64,000 nt of DNA from Bradyrhizobium acaciae (GCF_020889785.1 NZ_JACMYK010000002.1:124001-188000); one strand, 5' to 3'; positions 40,963-50,072 are shown, numbered from the stretch's first letter. Program-made: numbers and translations. The notes: generated by a model from the sequence alone, not told the origin.

Positions 40963-41256
40963 ACGATTTTGCTGTTAGCAAATCGATCTCGCGAATGAGT
41001 TCGGAGCGCGAGAGGCGCTACTGTCTTGCAAGGCATGACCCAATTCTCTTCGGACGCACAAGGATTGCTAGGGGGAACATTGCGTATGATTAGTGCAAAG
41101 TTCGTGGACCAGCCGTTGGCTCAATCCTGAGTCCAAGCCGCTAAAAAGCGTCCGAAATGCTAGTTGAGCCATGCTCTCCATCGGTCACGCAACGTATGAC
41201 GAAGTAGTACCAGGCGGACCGCATCGCGACTGGCGGCCTGAAGAAATCAGCATCTC
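40963..41256. other. Gene-free stretch
   Basis: No supported frame or long palindrome is visible in this 294-base interval. Confidence 0.45.
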
Positions 41257-41970
41257 TTACTTAGCAGTAATCCCTTCAACGATCTTAAGAAGAACGTTTG
41301 CAACATGGATTGCGTCTGCAGCCTCGCGAGGGTCTTTAACATCTACATAGCGGTGGCTCGACGGGTTCTTGAACATTCCCATCGCGCCGGCAAAGAACTC
41401 CATGCGCGCGACCTGCTCGCCGCCATCGACGCTCTTGTCCGTTAGCGGCCCGTCTTTGCCAAATGCTTTCCGCATGAGCGACGCACCAATATCGCTGTCG
41501 GTATATCCTCCTCTGCTGCGCACACGCACTTCTACTTCCTTGAAGGCCTGAAAGATTGCCGTGTCGTAGTCTCCGCGGATGAAGGACTGCTTCACTTTTT
41601 GCACGAGCACAGGATCAAGACCCTCCGATGGTAAGAGATAGCCCTGACGGTATGCGCTGAAATCCTGAGACTCGAGAACTTTTTCGCCCCGAGGCGTGAT
41701 GAACATCCAGTCATTGTTGCCAGGCTGGGGCGCAATGAGCATCTCCCGCTCCAGCCACATCCATGCGGGTGAAAGGCGCTGCAGCACTTTCTCCGCCTGT
41801 TGGTACGACCCTGCCCAGTCGATCAATTCGCGGTCAGTATTGATAAGGAAGTTGTGGCGGTTGAGCTTGCTTTGACCTGCTTTGCTCAAATGCTTGAGCA
41901 CGAATGGCGCCAGATCCTCCGGCTCCATCTCAAGCACCGCTTCCGGTAGCGGATAAATCTGAGAATACAT
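41257..41970 (-). CDS. TIGR02391 (Ymh-like) family protein
   Basis: A 237-residue protein. The ATG at 41970 lies 6 bases after GGAGGT; other ATGs upstream fit worse. The C-terminal 120 residues (DYDTAIFQAFKEVEVRVRSRGGYTDSDIGASLMRKAFGKDGPLTD ... FFAGAMGMFKNPSSHRYVDVKDPREAADAIHVANVLLKIV) are the TIGR02391 domain, HEPN-like in shape, found near restriction and abortive-infection genes. KNPSSHR stands where HEPN proteins have their RxxxxH motif, but the order differs. The preceding remnant of a Doc/Fic gene suggests an old toxin-related pair. Confidence 0.85.
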   Translation of the reverse strand: MYSQIYPLPEAVLEMEPEDLAPFVLKHLSKAGQSKLNRHNFLINTDRELIDWAGSYQQAEKVLQRLSPAWMWLEREMLIAPQPGNNDWMFITPRGEKVLESQDFSAYRQGYLLPSEGLDPVLVQKVKQSFIRGDYDTAIFQAFKEVEVRVRSRGGYTDSDIGASLMRKAFGKDGPLTDKSVDGGEQVARMEFFAGAMGMFKNPSSHRYVDVKDPREAADAIHVANVLLKIVEGITAK

Positions 41971-41990
41971 GGTCATACCTCCATCATACT

Positions 41991-42173
41991 CTAGCGGCCC
42001 CTCGCGTGCTTGCACAAACTCCCCATGCGCTTATTGTCGTTGGGGAAGATCTGCCGCTTGTTAATGGTGTAGAAGATGATGACCACCTTCTCCCCAAGCG
42101 TCGCATAGGCTTCGATGCCGAAGAGCGGTGCTGCGCCGCTGCCAGGAAACTGGCTAGTGGATACCAAAGACCA
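41991..42173 (-). pseudogene. C-terminal remnant of a Doc/Fic-type gene
   Basis: In one minus-strand frame the 60 codons before TAG 41991-41993 read ..FGIEAYATLGEKVVIIFYTINKRQIFPNDNKRMGSLC.., the end of a death-on-curing/Fic domain, whose motif is (H/Q)xFPxGNKR. The frame is open only back to 42173, exactly where the FkbM gene ends (stop 42174-42176), so the 5' part was lost at that junction. It lies 20 bases upstream of the TIGR02391 gene on the same strand. Confidence 0.75.
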
Positions 42174-42938
42174 TCAGTTCGGTTTACAAACAAAATCCTC
42201 TTCGGCTTCGGTATGAAGTACACAAGTGTAGGGTGCAATGCTGTTTAATATGGCAGGAAGTTCGGTCTTGTCCTCCGGCTTGTGATAAGCAGACATGCTT
42301 ATGATCGGTTTGTATTTCCTTATTGTCTCTTTTGCTCCCATGAGCAGTTTTGACTCAAAACCCTCGACATCCATTTTTATGAAATCAACTTGCGGCAGAT
42401 TTAGCGAGTCCAGAGTTTTTATTTCACAGGGAGTCTCGCCTATTATTGTGTACTCACTAGCGGCCGCAGTCTTCACGGGGCCTGGAGCACCCTTTTTGCC
42501 GATGTAATTGCCCGCAGCATTGTTCGTCTCCACGATTGAAGTTGTTTCATTTTTGTCCCCGAGACCATAGTTGAAACAATGAATATTTGGGCGACCTTCG
42601 GTGTTCTCTTTTAGGTATTTGAACGTCGATGGCGTTGGTTCAAAGGCATAGATTTTTGCATCTGGGTTCATCTCTGCAACAAAGAGGGAGAAAACGCCTA
42701 CATGTGCTCCCGCATCTACTACGACACCACCCTTTTTGATCAACTCGATATGGTACTGGTTGCCGACAACGACGTCGTTTATCACCTTACCCAACAATTT
42801 GTGATTTCCGGAAAGTGACGTGCCAAAAAGAGTTACCGAAGGCGGGAAAAGGGGGAACTTGTCGGACAAAACCCAGATGATCCTCCTAAATAACAACGAT
42901 GCGCCTCCCTCTCGTAGTGCCTTAAATATTTTCTCCAT
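42174..42938 (-). CDS. FkbM-family methyltransferase
   Basis: A 254-residue protein counted from ATG 42938; an upstream ATG would add 11 residues. GGVVVDAGAHVGVFSLFVA is the S-adenosylmethionine-binding motif, IYAFEPTPSTFKYLKEN follows, and VDFIKMDVEGFESKLLMGA is the FkbM signature. Members methylate hydroxyls of sugars or polyketides, often for surface glycans. The gene is visibly richer in A and T than its neighbours and its 3' end cuts the Doc/Fic remnant, so it arrived later. It is downstream of the glycine-rich gene, about 80 bases apart. Confidence 0.88.
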   Translation of the reverse strand: MEKIFKALREGGASLLFRRIIWVLSDKFPLFPPSVTLFGTSLSGNHKLLGKVINDVVVGNQYHIELIKKGGVVVDAGAHVGVFSLFVAEMNPDAKIYAFEPTPSTFKYLKENTEGRPNIHCFNYGLGDKNETTSIVETNNAAGNYIGKKGAPGPVKTAAASEYTIIGETPCEIKTLDSLNLPQVDFIKMDVEGFESKLLMGAKETIRKYKPIISMSAYHKPEDKTELPAILNSIAPYTCVLHTEAEEDFVCKPN

Positions 42939-43019
42939 TGGTCGATTGTAGCACATCGTAAATCGATACAAAAAGCCGCCCCGAAAGAGGCAGCTTTTTG
43001 CTTCGTCCGAATTAGAAAG

Positions 43020-44576
43020 CTAAATATTCGTGACAGTGAACGTGCCGCTACTCGTGAAGGTATGCACGGTATATCCGCCCGATGTGGTGACCGTTCCACC
43101 GGTTGCAGTCAGTGAACCGGTTGGATAGGAAATAATGACAACACCTGACGCACCATCACCACCGACGTGATACCCCCAGCCAGCACCACCGCCGCCACCG
43201 CCAGTGTTGGCTGTAGCGTTCGAGCCATTTGCTTGAAGTCCACCATTCCCGCCGCCGCCACTGCCGCCAATACCCGCGCTCGTTCCATTGTTGCCGCCGG
43301 CGCCAGTACCGCCGCCTCCACCGCCGCCATAGGTCGACGTCGTGCCGCTTATTGCGGAGGACACGCCGTCACCGCCATTGCCGCCGTTGAAGTTTAATTG
43401 GCCATCTTGACCTACCGTGCTGGCTCCTCCTCCTCCGCCGCCGCCAGTAACGTTCGCGATATTCATGCCACCATTGTTGCCTTGGCCCGTGGTCGCTGTA
43501 CCACCTTGGCTACTATAAGCTCCGCTGCCCCCCGAACCGCCACCGCTGCCTCCAGCGCCTGCAGGTGCACCTGACGGATTGCCGCCACCATTATATGAAC
43601 CGTAGCCGCCTCCAATAGCCGTATAAGACAGAGCTGATGAATTACCTCCCTGTGTACCATTGCTCGGATCACCCGTAGTAGTCGACGGACCACCGGTACC
43701 GCCCGCACCAACCACAATTGTGTAGCTGCCCACTCCGACATTCGCGGTGCTGATTATTACACCACCCGATCCACCACCTCCGCCGCTATCGTTAGGACCA
43801 CTACCGCCACCGCCGCCGCCGCCGGCTGCGACGAGTAGTGACACATCAGCCCTGTTTTGCATTTTCACCGCAATGGTTTGTGCAGCCCAATCGTGCTGGG
43901 GGCCACTGCTGAACGTGGACGACATCGATCCCACTGTTCCTGCCACAGCCTGGGCCCGATCTTGTTCAGCTGCAGTTGGACCAAATGGAGTATTCTTAAC
44001 GCCATACCGCGTCGTCATGCCTGTCGACGTACTGAAGAGCGGGCTATTGTTTGTGCCGGTATCGGCTGCAAAGAGCGCGATTACGGTATCGCTCGCCTGG
44101 CTAGTTGTTATTGAAGGCGCAGTAGCACTGATCCCTCTTCCTGTGGAACTGGCCACCACATCAATCGGAGAACCCGAGTCGACGCCCGTGTACCGCGTAA
44201 TTCCGCCTACAGCTCTGGTCTGCGGGCTGATGGTCCACGTGTACGAAGAAGGCTCGGATGAACCGACGAATTTGTAGTACGATGCAATACCGACATTCGA
44301 ATCGTTGTCGGTCCTTGCGATCAGCGTCCAACCGCTTGGAGCGGTCACTACTGCCGGCGCGCCACCGTTGACCGATATGCTGGCAATCAACATGTCGCCT
44401 GCGACGGCGTCCCTTGGCTTACTGAGGCTGACTTGCGTGTACGCAACGTCTTGCGAGAGGCTCGTATTCGAAGATCCCGGCATTATGTCGGCAATAGCGA
44501 GCGTCGCAAATAGAAGGCTTCCTATTAAGAGCACACCGACAGCACTAAAACGCTTAACCCTGGTGAATTGTCTCAT
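43020..44576 (-). CDS. Secreted glycine-rich repeat protein
   Basis: A 518-residue protein. Signal peptide MRQFTRVKRFSAVGVLLIGSLLFATLAIA. Residues 35-240 form a beta-rich domain (AVAGDMLIASISVNGG, APSGWTLIARTDN, VVASSTGRGISATAPSITTSQASDTVIALFAADTG). Residues 245-480 are glycine-rich with repeated GGGGGSGG, GGNGG and GAGGTGG runs, broken by GSYTIVVGAGG. The end VIISYPTGS ... GGYTVHTFTSSGTFTV is the tail seen in glycine-rich surface and phage tail proteins. Similar proteins are frequent in Patescibacteria and phages. Likely exported to the surface; it may pair with the FkbM gene. Confidence 0.8.
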   Translation of the reverse strand: MRQFTRVKRFSAVGVLLIGSLLFATLAIADIMPGSSNTSLSQDVAYTQVSLSKPRDAVAGDMLIASISVNGGAPAVVTAPSGWTLIARTDNDSNVGIASYYKFVGSSEPSSYTWTISPQTRAVGGITRYTGVDSGSPIDVVASSTGRGISATAPSITTSQASDTVIALFAADTGTNNSPLFSTSTGMTTRYGVKNTPFGPTAAEQDRAQAVAGTVGSMSSTFSSGPQHDWAAQTIAVKMQNRADVSLLVAAGGGGGGGSGPNDSGGGGGSGGVIISTANVGVGSYTIVVGAGGTGGPSTTTGDPSNGTQGGNSSALSYTAIGGGYGSYNGGGNPSGAPAGAGGSGGGSGGSGAYSSQGGTATTGQGNNGGMNIANVTGGGGGGGASTVGQDGQLNFNGGNGGDGVSSAISGTTSTYGGGGGGGTGAGGNNGTSAGIGGSGGGGNGGLQANGSNATANTGGGGGGAGWGYHVGGDGASGVVIISYPTGSLTATGGTVTTSGGYTVHTFTSSGTFTVTNI

Positions 44577-44818
44577 GTATAAATAATGTACAGCTCATAA
44601 TACCTTCAGTGTATGTTGTCGCGACGATACTAACAAAGTCCGCGTGTTGATAAGCCCCGCACCTCCGATCAAAATAGCAAGTGACCCGTCTTGGGCCGGA
44701 ACGAAATAGATCGCGACTGCTGTCGATTTCGAAGGCAGGTTGGTGTGCGAAGGGACGATAATAGATCGGTTAGCTGCGACTGCTTTTGGATGGGCCTGTG
44801 CCACCGACGGGGATTTGG

Positions 44819-45247
44819 ATGAAGAACGCGTTCGAGAAAACGGTGAGTGTCTTACGCGCAGGCACCCTCTGTCTGGTTGCTTGCTGCATTTCTTACAGCA
44901 GCGCGGAAGCGTGCATGGGGCCGCACTATCCAGGCATCATATTCGACCATGTACCGCCCGATATAGACGCCCCGGTAATAATCGAAGCGACAATCTACGA
45001 CAAATCGTTCGTGATCGATGCAGGTGTTGTTATGTGGATAATGAACGCTCGGGTAGATAAGGTCATTAAGGGCTCCATCGATACGAAGTCGTTGAAGATT
45101 TTTATGTACCCGACGAGCTGCTCACACGTCGCGACCGGGCATGGGATTGTGCTTGGAACACTCCGAGATGTGCCACGGCGCGGGCTCATGTTGGAAGCCA
45201 TTGAAAGAGATTTCGGCTTTAGGCCTTTCCAAGGAAAAGGCTTATGA
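44819..45247 (+). CDS. Secreted protein, first gene of a coupled three-gene cassette
   Basis: A 142-residue protein from ATG 44819 (GGGGATTTGG upstream). Signal peptide within the first 32 residues (VLRAGTLCLVACCISYSSAEA). The mature part begins CMGPHYPGIIFDHVPPDIDAPVIIEATI and shows beta strands (VVMWIMNARVDKVIKGSID), with a C..H-type spacing near CSHVATGHGIVLG. Similar layouts occur in small envelope proteins that bind a partner; I do not recognise the family. Its TGA overlaps the next ATG (ATGA). Confidence 0.65.
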   Translation: MKNAFEKTVSVLRAGTLCLVACCISYSSAEACMGPHYPGIIFDHVPPDIDAPVIIEATIYDKSFVIDAGVVMWIMNARVDKVIKGSIDTKSLKIFMYPTSCSHVATGHGIVLGTLRDVPRRGLMLEAIERDFGFRPFQGKGL

Positions 45248-45504
45248 AGATTATATCAATGACGCGGTTCGCTCCAGTCATGATGTTGGCATTGTTTCTC
45301 GGCTTCTGGCTTTCGAGTGAAAATGCCGTGGCCGACGATGAACCATCTGGCTCCGCAACGGTGTCTCACCCTAGCGATGAAGCACCTGTCGAGTTTCGAG
45401 ATGACGGCATTTCATTCGAGCCAAGACCGCCGGACGAGCATCCAAATGATTGGGAAACGCTCCCACCAGAGACCGCGAACGATCCGAAAGAGGATCCGAA
45501 GTGA
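45244..45504 (+). CDS. Small secreted acidic protein, second cassette gene
   Basis: An 86-residue protein. Signal peptide MKIISMTRFAPVMMLALFLGFWLSSENAVA, then about 55 acidic, proline-rich, unstructured residues (EPRPPDEHPNDWETLPPET). It overlaps the genes on both sides by 4 bases, so all three must be made together. It could be a linker or an inhibitor of the downstream enzyme in the periplasm. Confidence 0.65.
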   Translation: MKIISMTRFAPVMMLALFLGFWLSSENAVADDEPSGSATVSHPSDEAPVEFRDDGISFEPRPPDEHPNDWETLPPETANDPKEDPK

Positions 45505-46148
45505 CCGTTCAGCTTAAGTGCAGATTCGTTACCGCTCTATTCGCTGCGGTGGTGGGCCTGACTTCGCCGACGCCAGCACTAAGTGCCACCAAGGAACAGT
45601 CCGCGGCAATGGCGGCATTGTGGTGGGCAAACAAAACTCGTTGGGAGGCTCACCTTACGGACACCGTGCGCCAGCTGTTTGTTTGTAAAGCAGCGGAACC
45701 AGCAAATGACCGCTCACCGTGTAACTTTCTAGTAGGACATGTCCTACACGAAGTGTTTGAGATCGATGATTTCAGATCAACGGATGGATTTCTGAGCGCA
45801 GATGATATTGCTGTTGCACTCCGCGGCAAAGCATCTTTGTGGTCAGAGATAGGATCAGCAGCTCAACAATCCAACCTAGCGGTTGCCCAGGAAAAAGCGA
45901 ACCTAGGTTATGCTGTGATTGCGGTTTATCCGTCTGTTGATCGTCACCCTGGACACGTAGCGCTGATTTTGCCAGGAAAGCTCCTGCCGTCTGCTACATG
46001 GGCTCTCCGTGTACCCAATTCAGCTAGCTTCTTTCTAGGTCGCCCCGAGCAGTCCTACGTAGGACGAGGGCTGTCCGCCGCCTTCGGGTCGACGAAGAAG
46101 GCGGACGTGCGATTGTTCTTTAGACGGGGATCGGAAATTCATCTCTAG
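45501..46148 (+). CDS. Secreted cysteine amidase-like protein, third cassette gene
   Basis: A 215-residue protein starting at GTG 45501 (GTGA overlap, GAGG 7 bases upstream). Signal peptide ends at ALSA. SPCNFLVGHVLHEVF supplies a cysteine at the start of a helix and RHPGHVALILPG a histidine on a strand, the catalytic pair of papain-like NlpC/P60 and Tae-type peptidoglycan amidases. The spacing of about 80 residues between them fits. It probably cuts cell-wall peptides in the periplasm or in a target cell; the two small secreted partners could be its immunity or escort proteins. Confidence 0.65.
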   Translation: MTVQLKCRFVTALFAAVVGLTSPTPALSATKEQSAAMAALWWANKTRWEAHLTDTVRQLFVCKAAEPANDRSPCNFLVGHVLHEVFEIDDFRSTDGFLSADDIAVALRGKASLWSEIGSAAQQSNLAVAQEKANLGYAVIAVYPSVDRHPGHVALILPGKLLPSATWALRVPNSASFFLGRPEQSYVGRGLSAAFGSTKKADVRLFFRRGSEIHL

Positions 46149-46486
46149 AAATTTCACGCACAGGAACTCGCTCAACTGAGGCAAATTAGCTCATGCTGCA
46201 CCTCGAAGAGCTTCATTCTTCCCAAATCGTGAAAGATGTCTCACCGAGGACGGAGAGTAGCCGGGTCTCCCGTGATGACAGTGCAAGAACACAAAGCCGC
46301 TTCCTACTATTGGCCCATCTACTTCCTCGGAGAATGTATGCTCTTGGGCTGCTAATGAGGTAGACCGGAGATCAGCCAGGCCGCCGCTTAATTTGTACGT
46401 TCTGGACAGTCGCAGAGGCGAGATGTGCATCAAATAGATGCAACAGCGCCTCGTTCAGAACACGGCGACGCTGTCATACTGAAGCC
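46149..46486. other. Stretch without a firm gene
   Basis: A minus-strand frame 46191-46433 exists but has no ribosome site or recognisable motif. I see no terminator after the cassette. Confidence 0.4.
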
Positions 46487-47659
46487 ATGCTATCCGATCA
46501 GATCGTTCGACTTGGCAGAGTCGACTACCGAGATGATCAGCGCGCGTTCGGCATCAAACGCGAAGATCGCTTTTCTCATACCTACATTATTGGCAAGACC
46601 GGCGTCGGCAAATCCACGCTTTTGGAGAGCATGGCTCGTCAAGATCTGGAGTACGGCAACGGTTTCGCCCTCATCGATCCGCACGGCGATCTAGCTGAGC
46701 GCGTTTTCGAAAGCGTGCCGGCTTCTCGGCGGAATGAAGTGATTTACCTCAACGCCGCCGATCCATCGCAGCCATGGGGGTATAATCCGCTGCGGCACGT
46801 TGCTCCCCAGTACACCGCGCTGGCTGCTTCAGGTCTCATGGAAGTATTCAAAAAGATGTGGCCGGACGCCTGGGGCGTTCGTATGGAGCACATCTTGCGT
46901 AACGTGCTCATGGCCCTCCTGGAGCAACCTTCTGCAACGATGCACGACGTATTAAAAGTCATTTCGAATAAAGCGTTCAGGCGGCGATTAACGCAATCAC
47001 TGCAGAACGAAACAGTGCGCCATTTCCTTGAGACCGAATTCGAACGATTTTCCTCGGGGTACCGCGCGGACGGCATCGCGCCCATCCAAAACAAGATCGG
47101 CGCTTTTCTAACGGACCCCCTACTCAACCGTATCCTAACTGCCCCGCAGCAGGACTTGCGCCTTAGGCAGGCCATGGATGAAGGTAAGGTCCTCATCGTA
47201 AATCTCGCAAAGGGTCGAATCGGAGACGACAGCTCTTCCCTGCTTGGTGGGCTCCTTGTCACCATGATCGGGCTCGCAGCGTACACGCGTGCTGACCTTC
47301 CTCCGACTCGACGGCGCGATTTTTTCGTATACATCGACGAATTTCAGAGCTTCACGACGCTCGCGCTCGCGAACATGCTCTCGGAATTACGCAAGTACCG
47401 GGTTGGATTTGCGGTCGCCCATCAGTACCTGCATCAATTGGAGCCAAGTATTCGGCATGCCGTTCTCGGCAACGTCGGGACAATCATTTCCTTCCGAGTC
47501 GGCGCCGAGGACGCGCCGTACCTTGCCCGCGAGTTTCAGTCCCGCTTTGAAGCGGTGGATCTCCTCAATCTCGAAAATCATCACATGTATCTCAAGCTCA
47601 TGATCGATGGCATGCCGAGCCGGCCATTCAGCGCGGTAACGCTGTTGCGTGGAAAATAA
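46487..47659 (+). CDS. VirD4/HerA-like DNA-translocation ATPase
   Basis: A 390-residue protein. FSHTYIIGKTGVGKSTLLESMARQDLE gives Walker A near residue 36, GFALIDPHGDLAERV follows, and RRRDFFVYIDEFQSFTTLALANMLSELRKYRVGFAVAHQYLHQL is Walker B plus the TraG-like hexamer region. It ends in RFEAVDLLNLENHHMYLKLMIDGMPSRPF, common to small VirD4-like ATPases of integrative elements. It is distinct from the 14046 gene. No mating-pair genes are near, so it may serve DNA transfer by a resident system. Confidence 0.85.
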   Translation: MLSDQIVRLGRVDYRDDQRAFGIKREDRFSHTYIIGKTGVGKSTLLESMARQDLEYGNGFALIDPHGDLAERVFESVPASRRNEVIYLNAADPSQPWGYNPLRHVAPQYTALAASGLMEVFKKMWPDAWGVRMEHILRNVLMALLEQPSATMHDVLKVISNKAFRRRLTQSLQNETVRHFLETEFERFSSGYRADGIAPIQNKIGAFLTDPLLNRILTAPQQDLRLRQAMDEGKVLIVNLAKGRIGDDSSSLLGGLLVTMIGLAAYTRADLPPTRRRDFFVYIDEFQSFTTLALANMLSELRKYRVGFAVAHQYLHQLEPSIRHAVLGNVGTIISFRVGAEDAPYLAREFQSRFEAVDLLNLENHHMYLKLMIDGMPSRPFSAVTLLRGK

Positions 47660-47853
47660 GTCGACGAGAGTGCATTGCACACAGGCGATCCGCCTCGCTG
47701 CATCCGTCGAAAATGATCCGGAACGGACATGTGGGCGTGCCATGGACCAAGCATAAGCCATGACAGTATTCGAAATGGACGTTGACCTAACCAGATTGAT
47801 GTCGCAGCTTGCGGTTCGATTTTCAGTCGTACATTTAATTCGAGCGTTCAGAG

Positions 47854-48525
47854 ATGATCGAGCTGATAAAGGCACTAACACCGCTCGCATGGCCACTGAT
47901 GGTAGCCATTCTCCTGTGGAAGCTGTTTCCAATTTTAAGAGGAATCGTTACGTCGCGAAGCTTCTCAGTGAAGATCGCCGGCATGGAAGTAAGCGTCCAA
48001 GATGCAACTGAGCAATTTCAAACCCAAATTTCGGACCTTCAAAAGCAAGTGTTGCTCTTGCGCTCTAACAAGCAGCCAGCCGGATCAGGCCTGGACTTCA
48101 CCGAGCCTCCTGTACCGAGCGCGGTTGCCAAAAAGTCTCCAAGAATCCTTTGGGTTGACGACAAGCCGACCGGTAACGCGCTCGAGATAGCTCAGCTGAG
48201 GCAACGGGGGATTGACGTTACTCAGGCGGAGTCTACAGACGATGCGATGGCTATCCTAAACAATGATCTTTCATTTGATGCTATCGTTTCTGACATGGGG
48301 CGGCGCGAACATGGTACATACCGATCGCAAGCCGGTCTTATGTTCCTAAACGCTTTGAGGCGCGCCGGATACAATGTTCCTTTTCTTGTATACTCGTCGC
48401 AAAAATACGCTGCGCGGAATAGCGCGGAAGTTAGATCTGCAGGCGGAGATGGAGCAACAGCTTCGCCCGTTGAGCTGCTAGAGTGGATAGATCGCAAAGT
48501 AAAATCAGCCGCCGACGGCGCATAA
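47854..48525 (+). CDS. Membrane-anchored receiver-domain protein
   Basis: A 223-residue protein. Residues 5-27 are a transmembrane helix (LIKALTPLAWPLMVAILLWKLFPIL), 48-75 a coiled coil, and 95-215 a response-regulator receiver fold. The acidic pair is D102/D103 (LWVDDKP) and the likely phosphate acceptor D147 (IVSDMG). The strand-4 serine is present (VYSS), but the invariant lysine of strand 5 is Ser204 (ATASP). There is no DNA-binding output and no histidine kinase nearby. It may act as a non-phosphorylated sensor or effector, as in some defence-linked receiver proteins. Confidence 0.7.
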   Translation: MIELIKALTPLAWPLMVAILLWKLFPILRGIVTSRSFSVKIAGMEVSVQDATEQFQTQISDLQKQVLLLRSNKQPAGSGLDFTEPPVPSAVAKKSPRILWVDDKPTGNALEIAQLRQRGIDVTQAESTDDAMAILNNDLSFDAIVSDMGRREHGTYRSQAGLMFLNALRRAGYNVPFLVYSSQKYAARNSAEVRSAGGDGATASPVELLEWIDRKVKSAADGA

Positions 48526-48803
48526 CAGTCCGTGCCTGTCCGGCAAATGAATAGTGGCTGCTCATGTGCAGGTTTTCGGATGCCGGGATGGCGGGACTAT
48601 CCACGCGCTCCTCGTGGCCGGCGTCCGAACAGCGGCCAAGGCACGAATGTTCGACGCCTAAGGAGGTCGGTATTTGCTTTGTGCATCCTGATGAGTCCCA
48701 TCAGGATCTCGATCCCGAAAATGCACAAACAAAGGGGTGCCAGTTGGACCTGACACCCCGCCCCCACTCGGGACTATTTCGCCCTAAAGCGGGGCTGTGC
48801 AAT

Positions 48804-50051
48804 CTAATCTACTATCTCACGCTCGATAGCTCGACCCGGGATCTGGGACCTTCGCCAGGTCCGTACACGGTTGGAGAATTTGCCAGCATCTTCAAGCTCG
48901 GCTCCATGCACATGAGAATAGGGAGTGAGGCTCTCACTTCGTTCTTGGATAGCAGTTTCAGTTTCATTACAAGCGTTTTCAAGCTCGGGAAGCGCTTCGA
49001 TACTTCGGGTTAGCTCCGAAGCGAGTAGCTGCTTTATAAACCCTTCGTATTTATCAACGGCGTCTCGCATTTCAGCTTGATACTTGTAGTTCTGGTAGAT
49101 GCCGACGATGCCGCTGCGCGTACCCGACACGTGATTTAAGAGTTGCTCGGTCACTTCGAGCGGGACACCAAGCCGCTGCATGATTGTCGCGTAGGTGCGC
49201 CTCAGATCATGGTGCGTCCAGTTGGTAACGCCACAGAGCTTGTCGAGCTTCGGCTTGTACCGCTGCCAATTTGTCGATGGCCGTACCCTACTTATGAAAG
49301 CAGCAGCCATGTTCGGTATCGGCACCGTGTGCTCGTACCCATTCTTGGTGCCGTCAGCAGGAATGGTGACGCACCCGTTCTCAAACTTATATTCGGGAAA
49401 ATGCGAACTCTCGGTGAGACGCTGGCCGCAGAGTGCCAAAAGCCATATGAGCGCCTTGTACGGTTCGTAATCGAGTTTATTTGCCCCGAGGAGCACCGTT
49501 TTCAGCTCCGCATCACTGAGGACGCGTCGGCGAGGTATATAGCTGTACGGGCTCTCTAGCCCCGTGCAAGGACTGCTTTTGAGATACCGAGGAGTGCACC
49601 AATTGAAGAACGTGCGGATGTCGTTGAAGGCGTGTGCCGCTTCCGACTTTGCTTTGACGGCTTTGATGGCGTCCTGCACATCCTTGTGCGTGATCTTGTC
49701 GATGGTCTTTGTCCAAGAGAAGTATTTTTTGAGGAGCCTGTTAGTCTCGTAGCTCTCGCGCTCGCTCCACTCCCCTTGCTCTAGGTACTCGTCGCGAGCG
49801 TCCTCGAAGGATGGCGCTTTCGAGGGTTCGTAGGAGGTCCCCAAGGCAATAAGTGCACGTTTGCGCGCATCCGCCAAACTTAGTTCTGGCCAGAAACCTA
49901 TACTCACCTTGGTGCGCGACGGCTGCTTGACGACGTGCCACGTCTTGCGTTTCTTGCCGATGCGGATGCCGAAGCCTGGGGTTTTGTCGTCGTAGAAGTT
50001 GCCCTCTTTGAGGGAGCGAATGGTGATATCGGTGAAATGAATGGTCGCCAT
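48804..50051 (-). CDS. Tyrosine integrase of the element
   Basis: A 415-residue phage-type integrase. Catalytic residues are visible: ALCGQRLTESS (Arg), THHDLRRTYA (His-x-x-Arg), LLNHVSG (His) and GIYQNYKY (nucleophile Tyr). N-terminal DUF4102-like arm-binding region FTDITIRSLKEGNFYDDKTPGFGIRIGKKRKTW. It adds a C-terminal tail of about 85 residues after the tyrosine. It lies 150 bases from attR and reads away from it, the normal layout for a tRNA-site integrase. Confidence 0.95.
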   Translation of the reverse strand: MATIHFTDITIRSLKEGNFYDDKTPGFGIRIGKKRKTWHVVKQPSRTKVSIGFWPELSLADARKRALIALGTSYEPSKAPSFEDARDEYLEQGEWSERESYETNRLLKKYFSWTKTIDKITHKDVQDAIKAVKAKSEAAHAFNDIRTFFNWCTPRYLKSSPCTGLESPYSYIPRRRVLSDAELKTVLLGANKLDYEPYKALIWLLALCGQRLTESSHFPEYKFENGCVTIPADGTKNGYEHTVPIPNMAAAFISRVRPSTNWQRYKPKLDKLCGVTNWTHHDLRRTYATIMQRLGVPLEVTEQLLNHVSGTRSGIVGIYQNYKYQAEMRDAVDKYEGFIKQLLASELTRSIEALPELENACNETETAIQERSESLTPYSHVHGAELEDAGKFSNRVRTWRRSQIPGRAIEREIVD

Positions 50052-50052
50052 T

Positions 50053-50072
50053 TTTGCTCGCTTTTTGCTCGG
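50053..50072. repeat. Candidate integrase arm site, right copy
   Basis: Exact copy of 7451-7470, lying directly before the integrase start codon, so binding here could also repress the integrase gene. Confidence 0.5.

Noticed and set aside
41904..42248. A 114-codon plus-strand open frame
   Set aside because: It is opposite the Doc/Fic remnant and ends of both neighbouring genes; the minus-strand frame carries the recognisable motif.
43020..44576. Repeats in the glycine-rich gene, considered as a CRISPR array
   Set aside because: They are simple GGN codon runs inside a coherent reading frame, without fixed-length repeats and spacers. No CRISPR array or Cas gene was seen.
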